Shown here one piece after another: positions 48,645 through 57,900 of a stretch of 64,000 nt of DNA. The stretch covers positions 868,001 through 932,000 of the forward strand of contig OZ037835.1 of NCBI GenBank assembly GCA_964035575.1. The letters are read 5' to 3'. Within the stretch, counting starts at the first letter, position 1, and each line of letters opens with the position of its first letter. Both the position numbers and the translations under genes were made by a program. Under the pieces are notes generated by a model. That model was not told where the DNA came from and searched no databases. It saw only the letters and a program-made list of their open reading frames with translations. This DNA comes from Rhynchopus sp. YZ270_cl-10 (taxonomy: Eukaryota > Euglenozoa > Diplonemea > Diplonemida > Diplonemidae).

Positions 48645-49991
48645 TTACAACAGTGCATCAGTCAGCACCTGCACAACGTCTTTGTGATCTTCCTCCACCG
48701 CATACTGCAACGCAGTGTAGTTGTTTTCAGTGTCTCGGTGATTCAGTTCCACCTCTGGCAAGCCCACAAGATAGCGCACAGTCTCGGTGTGTCCACACCA
48801 CGCCGCAAGGATAAGACACGTGAGCCCTTCCTCATTTGTGTCACGCACTCCCGCACCTGCTCTGACCAACATCTTCACAACGTCAAGTGCTCCTGTACCA
48901 CAAGCATTGTGCAGAGGTGAACACCCCTTGTCGTTCTGTATGTTGATGTCTGCACCTGCATCAATCAGTACCTGCACCGCGTCTACCCCCCCCTCATCCA
49001 CAGCATAGTGCAACGCAGTGAAGTTGTTTATAGCATCTCGGTGATTCACATCCACCTCTGGCAAGCACAAAAGATAGCGCACAGTCTCGGTGTGTCCACA
49101 CAGCGCTGCCGGGGCAAGACACGGATCATTTGTGGCACACACTCCCGCACCTGCTCTGACCAACATCTTCACAACTTCGAGTGCTCCTAAAATGCAAGCA
49201 TCAGACAGAGGTGAACATCCGTCGCTGCCCCTTGTTTCGATGTCAGAACCTGCATCAATCAGTACCCGCACCACGTCTGTGTGCTTGTGAAGAGTCCCTA
49301 AGTGCAACGCATTGTGGTTGTGACCATCTCGGTGATTCACATCGACCTCTGGCAAGCCCACAAGATAGCGAACAATCTCCGTGTGTCCACCTTGTGACGC
49401 AACTTGAAGACACGTGTGGCCCTCGTCATCTGTGGCACGCACTCCCGCACCTGCTCTGACCAACATCTTCACAACGGCAAGTGCTCCTGAACCGCAAGCA
49501 GTGTGCAGAGACAAACATCCGTTCTCGCCTTTCGTATGTAAGTCTGCCCCTGCATCAATCAAGACACGACACACTGCAGGGTCTGACCACATGGCCGGAC
49601 AGAGACTCGCTGACTGACCTGCGCTGTGCTTGGAATCATGCGGGACAAACGCCACGTTGTGGCAGACGAACTTCCAATACTGCAAGAGGACCTCCGTGCA
49701 CGCAACGTGGTCTGCGTGGACACACTCACTCAGCAGCATCCCAAAGCCCATCTGCGTTGTCTCAACATACGGAAGAAGCAGTGTGAGGCATTCATCGTGG
49801 TTCCCTCTGCATGCCTCGTGCGCAGCATCGAAGGCCAGTTTTGTTCCGTGTGGGTTGAACTTCTCAAGGACCGCCCGCACGGCAGTCGTGTCGCCGTTCC
49901 TGGCAGCCTCCATCAAGACCTCGTCTGCAGAAAGCTGTCTTCTCTTTCGTGGGTTCTCATCCTGCATGCTGTCTGCGTGTCGCTTCGGCAT
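48645..49991 (-). CDS. ankyrin-repeat protein 8 (448 aa)
   Basis: Start at 49989-49991 (MPKRHADSMQ), stop TAA after DALL, three blocks. One B repeat is shortened (NDPCLAPAALCGHTE), as in genes 5 and 6. A C repeat has the diverged linker SDIETRGSDGCSPLSDACI. Only the first part of the type I upstream block is kept (to about 50069). After that the flank switches to unrelated sequence. Confidence 0.9.
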   Translation of the reverse strand: MPKRHADSMQDENPRKRRQLSADEVLMEAARNGDTTAVRAVLEKFNPHGTKLAFDAAHEACRGNHDECLTLLLPYVETTQMGFGMLLSECVHADHVACTEVLLQYWKFVCHNVAFVPHDSKHSAGQSASLCPAMWSDPAVCRVLIDAGADLHTKGENGCLSLHTACGSGALAVVKMLVRAGAGVRATDDEGHTCLQVASQGGHTEIVRYLVGLPEVDVNHRDGHNHNALHLGTLHKHTDVVRVLIDAGSDIETRGSDGCSPLSDACILGALEVVKMLVRAGAGVCATNDPCLAPAALCGHTETVRYLLCLPEVDVNHRDAINNFTALHYAVDEGGVDAVQVLIDAGADINIQNDKGCSPLHNACGTGALDVVKMLVRAGAGVRDTNEEGLTCLILAAWCGHTETVRYLVGLPEVELNHRDTENNYTALQYAVEEDHKDVVQVLTDALL

Positions 49992-50069
49992 CGTGTGTTT
50001 GTGTGTTGTTGCTGTGTCTTTTGCGTGGGCTTCTTTTTGTGCAGAGGTTGTGGGTGAGGAGAGAGGACC

Positions 50070-50536
50070 TAACTACGCTTTTGGTTTTTGGCAGACACAC
50101 AGGGTGCCAGGCTCTATGATGTGCACGGAACCACCCTGCACCTGTTTGTCATGTTGTTTCCCGCGCAATACACGGAGAATCGTTTCGCGCTAGAAACCAG
50201 CTCTCATGTTTGCGTGTGGAACAAAAAAAGGAGAGGAAAAAGCTTTTTTCTGATCGAAGGTTGTCGCTACGTTTTGGGTACCTGCCCGAGAATAAAATCT
50301 GCTCGATAAAAGAATCGCGAGCTCGTTGTTTTATCTTGTTCAAGGGAAACAGACACTGGACATACAATAATATGGGTATGTGGGGTGGGCTCCGACCCCA
50401 CACCCTACCCCACCTAAATAAACAAACCTATGTGTGTACACAAGTCGACTTCCACAGGTGTCGTCGTCCCCATTTTTTCACAAAAGAAGTAACGTGTTGA
50501 AATCCACACGTTCCACATGTGGAGCGTAATGACCGA
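50070..50536. repeat. chimeric insertion upstream of ankyrin gene 8
   Basis: 50076-50170 matches the 3' end of the WD40 gene (about 17830-17945), for example CCAGGCTCTATGATGTGCAC. 50265-50345 is an inverted relative of 28959-29030, the upstream sequence of the 215-aa gene (shared ATCGAGCAGAT and TACCCAAAACGTA read in reverse). The expected long ankyrin spacer is missing here. Confidence 0.65.
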
Positions 50537-50729
50537 AAAAAAGGGGGTGGTATTATCATTGAACACAGCCAAAAGGATTCTTGGCGCAAAGGGAGAAAGG
50601 GGATGAGGGGTGAAGTCGCTACCAAGACAGTAGGGGCATCCTACGAACGTTGCAACGTGTCTACCGTGACTCAGTGCAAGGAGACGCTTGACCCATGGTC
50701 GAAGTCGGATGAGGGTTTGCGACCTCTAG

Positions 50730-52100
50730 TTACAACAGTGCATCAGTCAGCACCTGCACAACGTCTTTGTGATCTTCCTCCACCGCATACTGCAACGCAG
50801 TGTAGTTCTTGACAGTGTCTCGGTGATTCAGTTCCACCTCTGGCAAGCCCACAAGATAGCGAACAGTCTCGGTGTGTCCAGAACATGCCGCAAGCATAAG
50901 ACATGTGAGCCCTTCCTCATTTGCGACACGCACTCCCGCTCCTGCTCTGACCAACATCTTCACAACGTTAAGTTCTCCTGAAGCGCAAGCATAGTGCAGA
51001 GGAGAACATCCGTAGTCGTTCTGTATGTTAATGTCTGCCCCTGCATCAAGCAGTACCTGCACCACGTCTGTGCATTCGTCGCTCATATCCCTAAGTGCTA
51101 AGTGCAACGCAGTGCCGTTGTCAGTGTCTCGGTGATTCACATCCACCTCTGGCAAGCACACAAGATAGCACACAGTCTCGGTGTGTCCAAATTGTGACGC
51201 AATCATAAGACACATTTGCCCTTCCTCATTTGCGACACACACTCCCGCACCTGCTCTGACCAACACCTTCACAACGTCAAGTGCTCCTGAAGCGCAAGCA
51301 TCGTGCAGAGGTGAACATCCGTTGTTGTTCTGTATGTCCATGTCTGCACCTGCATCAACCAGCACCTGCACCACGTCTGTGCATTTCTCGCTCATATCCC
51401 AAAGTGCTAAGTGCAACGCAGTCCCGTTGTCAGCATCTCGGTGATTCACATCCACCTCTGGCAAGCCCACAAGATAGCGCACAGTCTCGGTGTGTCCAGA
51501 ACGTACCGCAACTTGAAGACACGTGCATCCTCTGTCATTTGTGGCACGCACTCCCGCACCTGCTCTGACCAACATCTTCACAACTTCGAGTGCTCCAACA
51601 TGGCAAGCAGTGTGCAGAGGCAAAATTCCATAATAGCCTTTCGTATGTAAGTCTGCACCTGCATCAATCAAGACGCGACACACTGCAGGGTCTGACCACA
51701 TGGCAGGACAGTGACAAGCTGACTGACCTGCGATGTGCTTGGACTTATGAGGGACAAACGCCGCGTTGTTACAGACAGACTTCCAATGCTGCAAGAGGAC
51801 CTCCGTGCACACAACGTGGTCTGCGTGGACACACTCACTCAGCAGCATCCCAAAGCCCATCTGCGTTGTCTCAACATACGGAAGAAGCAGTGTGAGGCAT
51901 TCATCGTGGTTCCTTCTGCATGCCTCGTGCGCAGCATCGAAGGCCACTGTTTTTCTGTCTGGGTTGAAATTCTCAAGGACCGCCCGCACGGCAGTCGTGT
52001 CGCCGTTCCTGGCAGCCTCCATCAAGACCTCGTCTGCAGAAAGCTGTCTTCTCTTTCGTGGGTTCTCATCCTGCCTGCTGTCTGCGTGTCGCTTCGGCAT
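50730..52100 (-). CDS. ankyrin-repeat protein 9 (456 aa)
   Basis: Start at 52098-52100 (MPKRHADSRQ), stop TAA after DALL. It has three blocks, with two long C repeats (LWDMSEKCTDVVQVL and LRDMSDECTDVVQVL). The cap has HEACRRNHDEC in place of HEACRGNHDEC. It is closest to gene 7 in repeat content, so these two probably arose from one duplication. Confidence 0.9.
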   Translation of the reverse strand: MPKRHADSRQDENPRKRRQLSADEVLMEAARNGDTTAVRAVLENFNPDRKTVAFDAAHEACRRNHDECLTLLLPYVETTQMGFGMLLSECVHADHVVCTEVLLQHWKSVCNNAAFVPHKSKHIAGQSACHCPAMWSDPAVCRVLIDAGADLHTKGYYGILPLHTACHVGALEVVKMLVRAGAGVRATNDRGCTCLQVAVRSGHTETVRYLVGLPEVDVNHRDADNGTALHLALWDMSEKCTDVVQVLVDAGADMDIQNNNGCSPLHDACASGALDVVKVLVRAGAGVCVANEEGQMCLMIASQFGHTETVCYLVCLPEVDVNHRDTDNGTALHLALRDMSDECTDVVQVLLDAGADINIQNDYGCSPLHYACASGELNVVKMLVRAGAGVRVANEEGLTCLMLAACSGHTETVRYLVGLPEVELNHRDTVKNYTALQYAVEEDHKDVVQVLTDALL

Positions 52101-53217
52101 TGTGTTTGTGTGTGTTGTTGCTGTGTCTTTTGTGTTGGTTTCTTTTTGTGCAGAGGTTGTGGGTGACGAGAGAGGACGAAGAACACACATGCACCCTCTG
52201 AGGGAACGGAATGCACGGATACGTCACACACCTCACTGCCATACACTTTTTGTTTCCCCCAAAAAATTTTGCCACGACCGAAGCTTTTGACAAAATAGAA
52301 CACCAGTTCGCAGCGGTGTGTACCATGGCACTGCGGGAACCCTCTGACGAAGTGATGTGCATGCATGCAGCTGCTGTTCAGCGCTGTAGATCCGCAGCAA
52401 ACACAGGTGAGAGACCTGAGGGCAGCGAACCACAAGACGCAGCTTGGTTGGGACTGGAAGACCTCTGAACAGAAAATTTCGATTTGAAATCCAACACCCC
52501 TCTCGTAAACAGTTACCTTTTGTTTGGGTCCATAACTGGTGCACCGTCGGTGGACCCCCCTGACCATGCCAATCCTACAATCCATTTCGTGGTTCACATC
52601 TGATTCGCTGCCCCCGCTTGCTCACATCAGATGAATGAAAGCATCATTGAACACATAGATTACGTCTAACTTTGTGTCGATACAGCACAAAAGGGTGGAG
52701 AAATATATTGTTTTTGAGTAGAGGTGGAGGTGGAGGGCGACTCCGCACCGACGCCACCGTATCGCATAAGAGCGAGGTTCCATCAAGGACCAAAAGCAAA
52801 CACTACTTTTAAACAAGCACAGGCTGTGCCAAAGAAGCGGATGGACGGCTTGAAGGCAGGACGTGACAAGGATATGGAAGGGAGACACGCCGTGACGGGT
52901 CATAACCCGTCCCTTCGTGAGATCTTGGGATCCGACGGGACTACCTTCGACAACCTCAGAAGGGGGCGACGGTAAGACTCATGACGTCCGTCTTTCATGT
53001 CCAGACGTATTGCATACTCGTACAAAAAAAGGGGGAGGTATTATCATTGAACACAGCCAAAAGGATTCTTGGCGCAAAGGGAGAAAGGGGATGAGGGGTG
53101 AAGTCGCTACCAAGACAGTAGGGGCATCCTACGAACGTTGCAACGTGTCTACCGTGACTCAGTGCAAGGAGACGCTTGACCCATGGTCGAAGTCGGATGA
53201 GGGTTTGCGACCTCTAG
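52101..53217. repeat. ankyrin spacer, type I plus long module, copy 2
   Basis: Matches 47600-48644 over most of its length with few changes, including the MALREPSDEVMCMHAAAVQ stretch (from 52325) and the KQAQAVPKKRMDGLKAGRD stretch. A roughly 60-bp segment at 52240-52305 is absent from copy 1. Confidence 0.65.
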
Positions 53218-53509
53218 TTACAACAGTGCATCGGTCAGCACCTGCACAACGTCTTCGCGATTTTTCTCCACCGCATACTGCAACGCAGTGTAGTTCTTGA
53301 CAGTGTCTCGGTGATTCAGTTCCACCTCTGGCAAGCCCACAAGATAGCGCACAGTCTCGATGTGCCCTAAAACGTGCCGTAATGACAAGACACGATCGCC
53401 CTTCGTCATTTGTGGCACGCACTCCCGCACCTGCTCTGACCAACATCTTCACAACGTCAAGTGCTCCTGAAGTGCAAGCATCGTGCAGAGGCGAACGTCT
53501 ATCGTTGCT
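53218..53509 (-). pseudogene. detached last block of ankyrin gene 10
   Basis: It encodes the usual last A-B-C block ending DALL and TAA, but lies beyond the TAG that ends gene 10. One extra base in the B repeat (around CGTTTTAGGGCACATCGAG) shifts the frame again. Confidence 0.75.
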
Positions 53510-54883
53510 CTATGTCTCGCTGTCTGCACCTGCATCAATCAGCACCTGCACAACGTCTGTGTGCCTCATGCGTGCCGCATAGTGCAATGCGGTGAGGTTG
53601 CCATCAGCCCCAGCTGAATGGTGATTCACATCCACCTCTGGCAAGCCCACAAGATAGCGCACAGTCTCGGTGTGTCCAGAACACGCCGCAAGCATAAGAC
53701 ACGCGCACCCTTCATCGTCTGTGGCACGCACTCCCGCACCTGCTCTGACCAACATCTTCACAATGTCAAGTTCTCCGAAAGCGCAAGCATCGTGGAGAGG
53801 CGAACGTCCCTCGTGGTTCTGTGTGTCCATGTCAGAAGCTGCATCAATCAGCACCAGCACAACGTCTGTGCACATGTGAATAGCCGCTAAGTGCAACGCA
53901 GTGTAGTTACTTTCAGTGTCTCGGTGATTCAGTTCCACCTCTGGCAATCCCACAAGATAGCGCACAGTCTCGGTGTGTCCTAAACGTGCCGCAAGCATAA
54001 GACACGTTCGCCCTTCCTCATCTGTGGCACACACTCTCGCACCTGCTCTGACTAACATCTTCACAACGTCAAGTTCTCCTGCACCGCAAGCATCGTGCAG
54101 AGGCGAACGTCCCTCGTAGTTCTGTGTGTCGATGTCTGCACCTGCATCAATCAGCACCTGCACCACGTCTGTGTGCTTGTTAACAGCCGCTAAGTGCAAC
54201 GCATTGTGGTTGCCAGCATCTCGCTGATTCAGTTCCACTTCTGGCAAGCCCACAAGATAGCGAACAGTCTCGGTGTGTCCACGTTGTGACGCAACTTGAA
54301 GACACGTCCATCCTGCGGAATAAGTCGCACGCACTCTCGCACCTGCTCTGACCAACATCTTCACAACGTCAAGTGCTCCTGATTCACAAGCATAGTGCAG
54401 AGGCGAACTCCCATACTCATCTTTCGTATGTAAGTCTGCCCCTGCATCAATCAAGACGCGACACACTGCAGGGTCTGACCACATGGCCGGACAGACACTC
54501 GCTGACTGACCTGCGCTGTGCTTGGAATCATGCGGGACAAACGCCGCGTTGTTGCAGACTGACTTCCAATGCTGCAAGAGGACCTCCGTGCACGCAACGT
54601 GGTCTGCGTGGACACACTCACTCAGCAGGATCCCAAAGCCCATCTGCGTTGTCTCAACATACGGAAGAAGCAGTGTGAGGCATTCATCGTGGTTCCCTCT
54701 GCATGCCTCGTGCGCAGCATCGAAGGCCACTGCTTTCCTGTCTGGGTTGAACTTGTCAAGAACCGCCCGCACGGCAGTCGTGTCGCCGTTCCTGGCAGCC
54801 TCCACCAAGACCTCGTCTGCAGAAAGCTGTCTTCTCTTTCGTGGGTTCTCGTCCTGCGTGCTGTCTGCGTGTCGCTTCGGCAT
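53510..54883 (-). CDS. ankyrin-repeat protein 10, shortened by an early stop (457 aa)
   Basis: Start at 54881-54883. The cap has LSADEVLVEAARNG, close to gene 1. Three blocks follow, and then TAG after ADSET, at the same linker position as in gene 3 and in the same local context (ACATAGAGCAACG). The remaining protein has as many blocks as most members, so it may still work. It is the first gene of the array in transcription order. Confidence 0.8.
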   Translation of the reverse strand: MPKRHADSTQDENPRKRRQLSADEVLVEAARNGDTTAVRAVLDKFNPDRKAVAFDAAHEACRGNHDECLTLLLPYVETTQMGFGILLSECVHADHVACTEVLLQHWKSVCNNAAFVPHDSKHSAGQSASVCPAMWSDPAVCRVLIDAGADLHTKDEYGSSPLHYACESGALDVVKMLVRAGARVRATYSAGWTCLQVASQRGHTETVRYLVGLPEVELNQRDAGNHNALHLAAVNKHTDVVQVLIDAGADIDTQNYEGRSPLHDACGAGELDVVKMLVRAGARVCATDEEGRTCLMLAARLGHTETVRYLVGLPEVELNHRDTESNYTALHLAAIHMCTDVVLVLIDAASDMDTQNHEGRSPLHDACAFGELDIVKMLVRAGAGVRATDDEGCACLMLAACSGHTETVRYLVGLPEVDVNHHSAGADGNLTALHYAARMRHTDVVQVLIDAGADSET

Positions 54884-55500
54884 TGTGTTTGTGTCTTGTT
54901 GCTGTGTCTTTTCTGTTGGTTTCTTTTTGTGCAGAGGTTGTGGGTGAGGAGAGAGGACGAGAACACACATGCAACACACCCTCTGAGGGAACGGAATACA
55001 CGGATACGTCACACACCTCACTGCCACACACTTTTCGTTTCCCCCTCTTCCGACCCCAATATTACCCTTTCCGCCACGACCGAAGCTTTTGACAAAATAG
55101 AACACCAGTTCGCAGCGGTGTGTACCATGGCACTGCGGGCAGCCTCTGACGAAGTGATGTGCATGCATGCAGCTGCTGTTCAGCGCTGTAGATCCGCAGC
55201 AAACACAGGTGAGAGACCTGAGGGCAGCGAACCACAAGACGCAGCTTGGTTGGGACTGGAAGACCTCTGAACAGAAAATTTTGATTTTAAATACAACCCC
55301 TCTCGTAAACAGTTACCCTTTGTTTGGGTCCATAACTGGTGCACCGTCGGTGGACCCCACTGACCATGCCCCAATCCTACAATCCATTTCGTGGTTCGCA
55401 TCTGATATGCTGCCCCCGCTTGCTCTCAACAGATGAATGAAAGCATCATTGAACACATAGATTACGTCTAACTTTGTGTCGATACAGCACAAAGGGGGGG
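54884..55500. repeat. upstream spacer of ankyrin gene 10
   Basis: Type I block (to about 55025), then the plus-strand stretch from 55126 (MALRAASDEVMCMHAAAVQ) and the GGTGCACCGTCGGTGGACCC block, as in the spacers of genes 7 and 9. The similarity ends near 55490, which marks the edge of the ankyrin array. Confidence 0.6.
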
Positions 55501-55800
55501 AGAACTTTTTTGTTTTTCCTTTGTTGTTTGACTCGACCAAAAGGCGGGCAGGGGAGAAGGACACGTGGGGGAGAGGTGTGGTGTGAGGAGGTGGGGTGGC
55601 GCCCCTACTGGGTTTTATGTATTCTTTTGTTCATTGTTTCTTTGCTTCTATTCGGATGAAGGGGGGTTTTTGATAAATAAATATTTTTTTTTGAATAGAT
55701 AAAAGCAATAAATTACTTTTTATTTAAAACAAAAGGCACTCCGTATCCAAAACAGGGGGGCAGTCTTCGGATGAAGTGGGGGGGGGGAGAAGACTGTGTG
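55501..55800. other. spacer
   Basis: No gene seen. AT-rich, with a poly-A/T stretch around 55670-55735. Confidence 0.35.
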
Positions 55801-56094
55801 CTATGTACTTTTTTTTGCTTTTTTTTTGAAAACGTTATTGACAACGTGTGGTGGGTCATCGGCACCCAGGTTGTAGATCTGCTTGCCACGGTCTAGCTGG
55901 AATGGCGTGCCCACAGGCTCGCTGTTATCCATGGGAAATATGCAGACACCACGCCACTGTCCCTTCTTGTAGTCTGGGTAGAAGTTGCACGGCAGATGCG
56001 GGAACCTTCTGTCGCCTCTGTTCGTGGCTTCCCCGTAGGAGATCCAGTCAGATATACCCACCGCCCATACCCCCGCTATTGTACTTAAAAAAAT
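55801..56094 (-). CDS. candidate last exon of an unknown gene
   Basis: The minus strand reads about 97 codons without a stop, from a TTTTTTTAAG acceptor-like site to TGA after KKKAKKST. The protein (ISDWISYGEATNRGDRRFPH, then KKGQWRGVCIFPMDNSEPVG) has even composition and no low complexity, which is unusual in this region. No in-frame ATG occurs near the start, so it is either a 3' exon or the remainder of a gene cut off by the repeat that begins near 56165. I do not recognise the family. Confidence 0.4.
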   Translation of the reverse strand: MFLSTIAGVWAVGISDWISYGEATNRGDRRFPHLPCNFYPDYKKGQWRGVCIFPMDNSEPVGTPFQLDRGKQIYNLGADDPPHVVNNVFKKKAKKST

Positions 56095-56164
56095 TTTTTT
56101 TGTTTGAAAACAGAGTTTATTTTTCGATCCGGTTTTTCAGGCCTCAAGGGGGGTCGAAAATTTG

Positions 56165-56620
56165 TCAGCCGAGCCCGGGCGCGCTTCGCGCGCCCGGGTC
56201 CCCACCTTAGCTCAAGTTGGGGGCCTCCGGCGGAATGTGAGAATTCCGTGGTTGTCCAACTGCGGAGTTCGGCACTTCCCTAATATTTACACCAGGCAGA
56301 CGGGGCACACGAATTATCAGTAACCTCAGTACATTTACAAAAGAAACGGCGGTCATGGCACCCATAGGTTCCTGGCGAAGCCACGGTACGCAACATTTCA
56401 AAAATTTGCGCTTAAAATTACACATTTTTACCGCCAAACTATGTCATGGGAAGGGTGGGTTGCAAGCTTGCGCCGCAGGCGCACGGTACGCTACTTTTTG
56501 TCTTTCGTCATGCTTAGGTTTGCTTCCTTTTCCTTCGGCGCTTGACTAATTGAGTCGCGTTCTGGCTGCACGGAGTCACTTTGTTCACGAGGCACGAGGC
56601 TGAATATGGCCCCATGGCGA
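56165..56620 (+). repeat. GGTACGC repeat family, copy 2
   Basis: Contains the GC hairpin (56174-56198), GTAACCTCAGTACATTTAC, GGCGAAGCCACGGTACGCAA and GCGCCGCAGGCGCACGGTAC, in the same order as 27895-28275. Its last 100 bp (TTCCTTTTCCTTCGGCG, GGAGTCACTTTGTTCA) also match 63700-63785. Confidence 0.65.
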
Positions 56621-56932
56621 GTGTGGGTGCATGCCGGGCCACCCCCCTTGGAAATTTTTCGGCCCCCGGATTTTTTTTTTCTCCACCCCCCCTGGACACG
56701 TCTGAAAAACCCCCCAAAGGGGGTCGAACCCCCCCCCCACCCCCCCACAAAAAAATCTCTGTTTGAAAACTTGGTTGTATTAGTGTAGCCACAGGATGAA
56801 CTCCACTATTTTTTGAATTATTAAATGTTTGGTAACGTGTTGATCACCTCGCTTTTCTCTCGGTGAGCTCCACGCAGCCGTTCGTCGCCTTTTTTTGGGG
56901 AAATAAAAAACTTTGAGAGTCGTGAATGTTTT
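56621..56932. other. spacer
   Basis: No gene seen. Rich in runs of C and A. It holds one AACTTGGTTGTATTAGTGTAG motif copy (about 56766). Confidence 0.35.
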
Positions 56933-57461
56933 TTCAACTTACCTTCCTTCACCCCCCCTGTAAGGGTAACCGTAGGTGAAGTAAGGTATAGTATTGAAAT
57001 CGATGTGGGGGGGGAGTAAAGGGTCAATATTACAACCCGGATTTTGAGGAAAATTTTGGCCAAAAATGGGCCCCACGTATAAGGAACCGGGCTCATATTT
57101 CTCAAAATTTAAGTGGTCAAAAAATTGTCCAATTTTCGAGATTGACCCCACCACTGCACGGGCGGAGCCCAAAAACGCAAATAAGGACCCTTTTTAATTT
57201 TCAACTTACCTTCCTTCACCCCCCCTTAAGGGTAACCGTAGGTGAAGTAAGGTATAGTATTGAAATCGATGTGGGGGGGGAGTAAAGGGTCAATATTACA
57301 ACCCGGATTTTGAGGAAAATTTTGGCCAAAAATGGGCCCCACGTATAAGGAACCGGGCTCATATTTCTCAAAATTTAAGTGGTCAAAAAATTGTCCAATT
57401 TTCGAGATTGACCCCACCACTGCACGGGCGGAGCCCAAAAACGCAAATAAGGACCCTTTTT
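56933..57461 (-). repeat. recent tandem duplication, about 265-bp period
   Basis: Two almost identical units (about 56933-57196 and 57197-57461). Read on the minus strand, they carry GGTGGGGTCAATCTCGAAAA, GACCACTTAAATTTTGAG and TTTTGGCCAAAATTTTCC. The first part matches 14470-14590 inside the TGA-flanked element, so these are fragments of the same repeat family. Confidence 0.8.
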
Positions 57462-57629
57462 AATTTGTTCTCTTGAAATGTGTAATTTCAAGTTTTCTAG
57501 AAAAAATAACAACTGATCCCTACAAGGGTTGAAGGAAGGTGGTTGAAAACAACAACAAAACAAGGAATTGCTAAGAAAAAGAACGAGGTGTGCTGTGGGA
57601 AACTCCGCGCGATTTTTGAAACCAACATA

Positions 57630-57900
57630 GCAGCCTGGCGCTTTGCTGGGTGGTGCTGATGCGCATGGTGTGATCGACGACAGTTCGTCGTCTGTGTTCC
57701 TTGCGCACTCCTCCTCCGGCGACGATGAGTGGGAGGCTGTGGACGACAACGAGGTGGAACACGCCGACCATCGATCGAGCAAATGGTGCTGGACGAAGAG
57801 GGGTCTGAGGATGACAGCCCCCGTTCTTGAACGTTTCAAGTGCAGGCGTCCCAGTGGTTGTGGCAGCGTTTTCGCATACCTGCAGAAGAGCAGAGTGTAG
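57630..57900 (+). pseudogene. acidic coding fragment
   Basis: The plus strand reads HSSSGDDEWEAVDDNEVEH and, in the next frame, RPSIEQMVLDEEGSEDDSPR. Both are acidic and Ser-rich, like one disordered protein segment broken by a frame change. Third-position GC is high compared with the flanks. I cannot assign a family. Confidence 0.35.
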
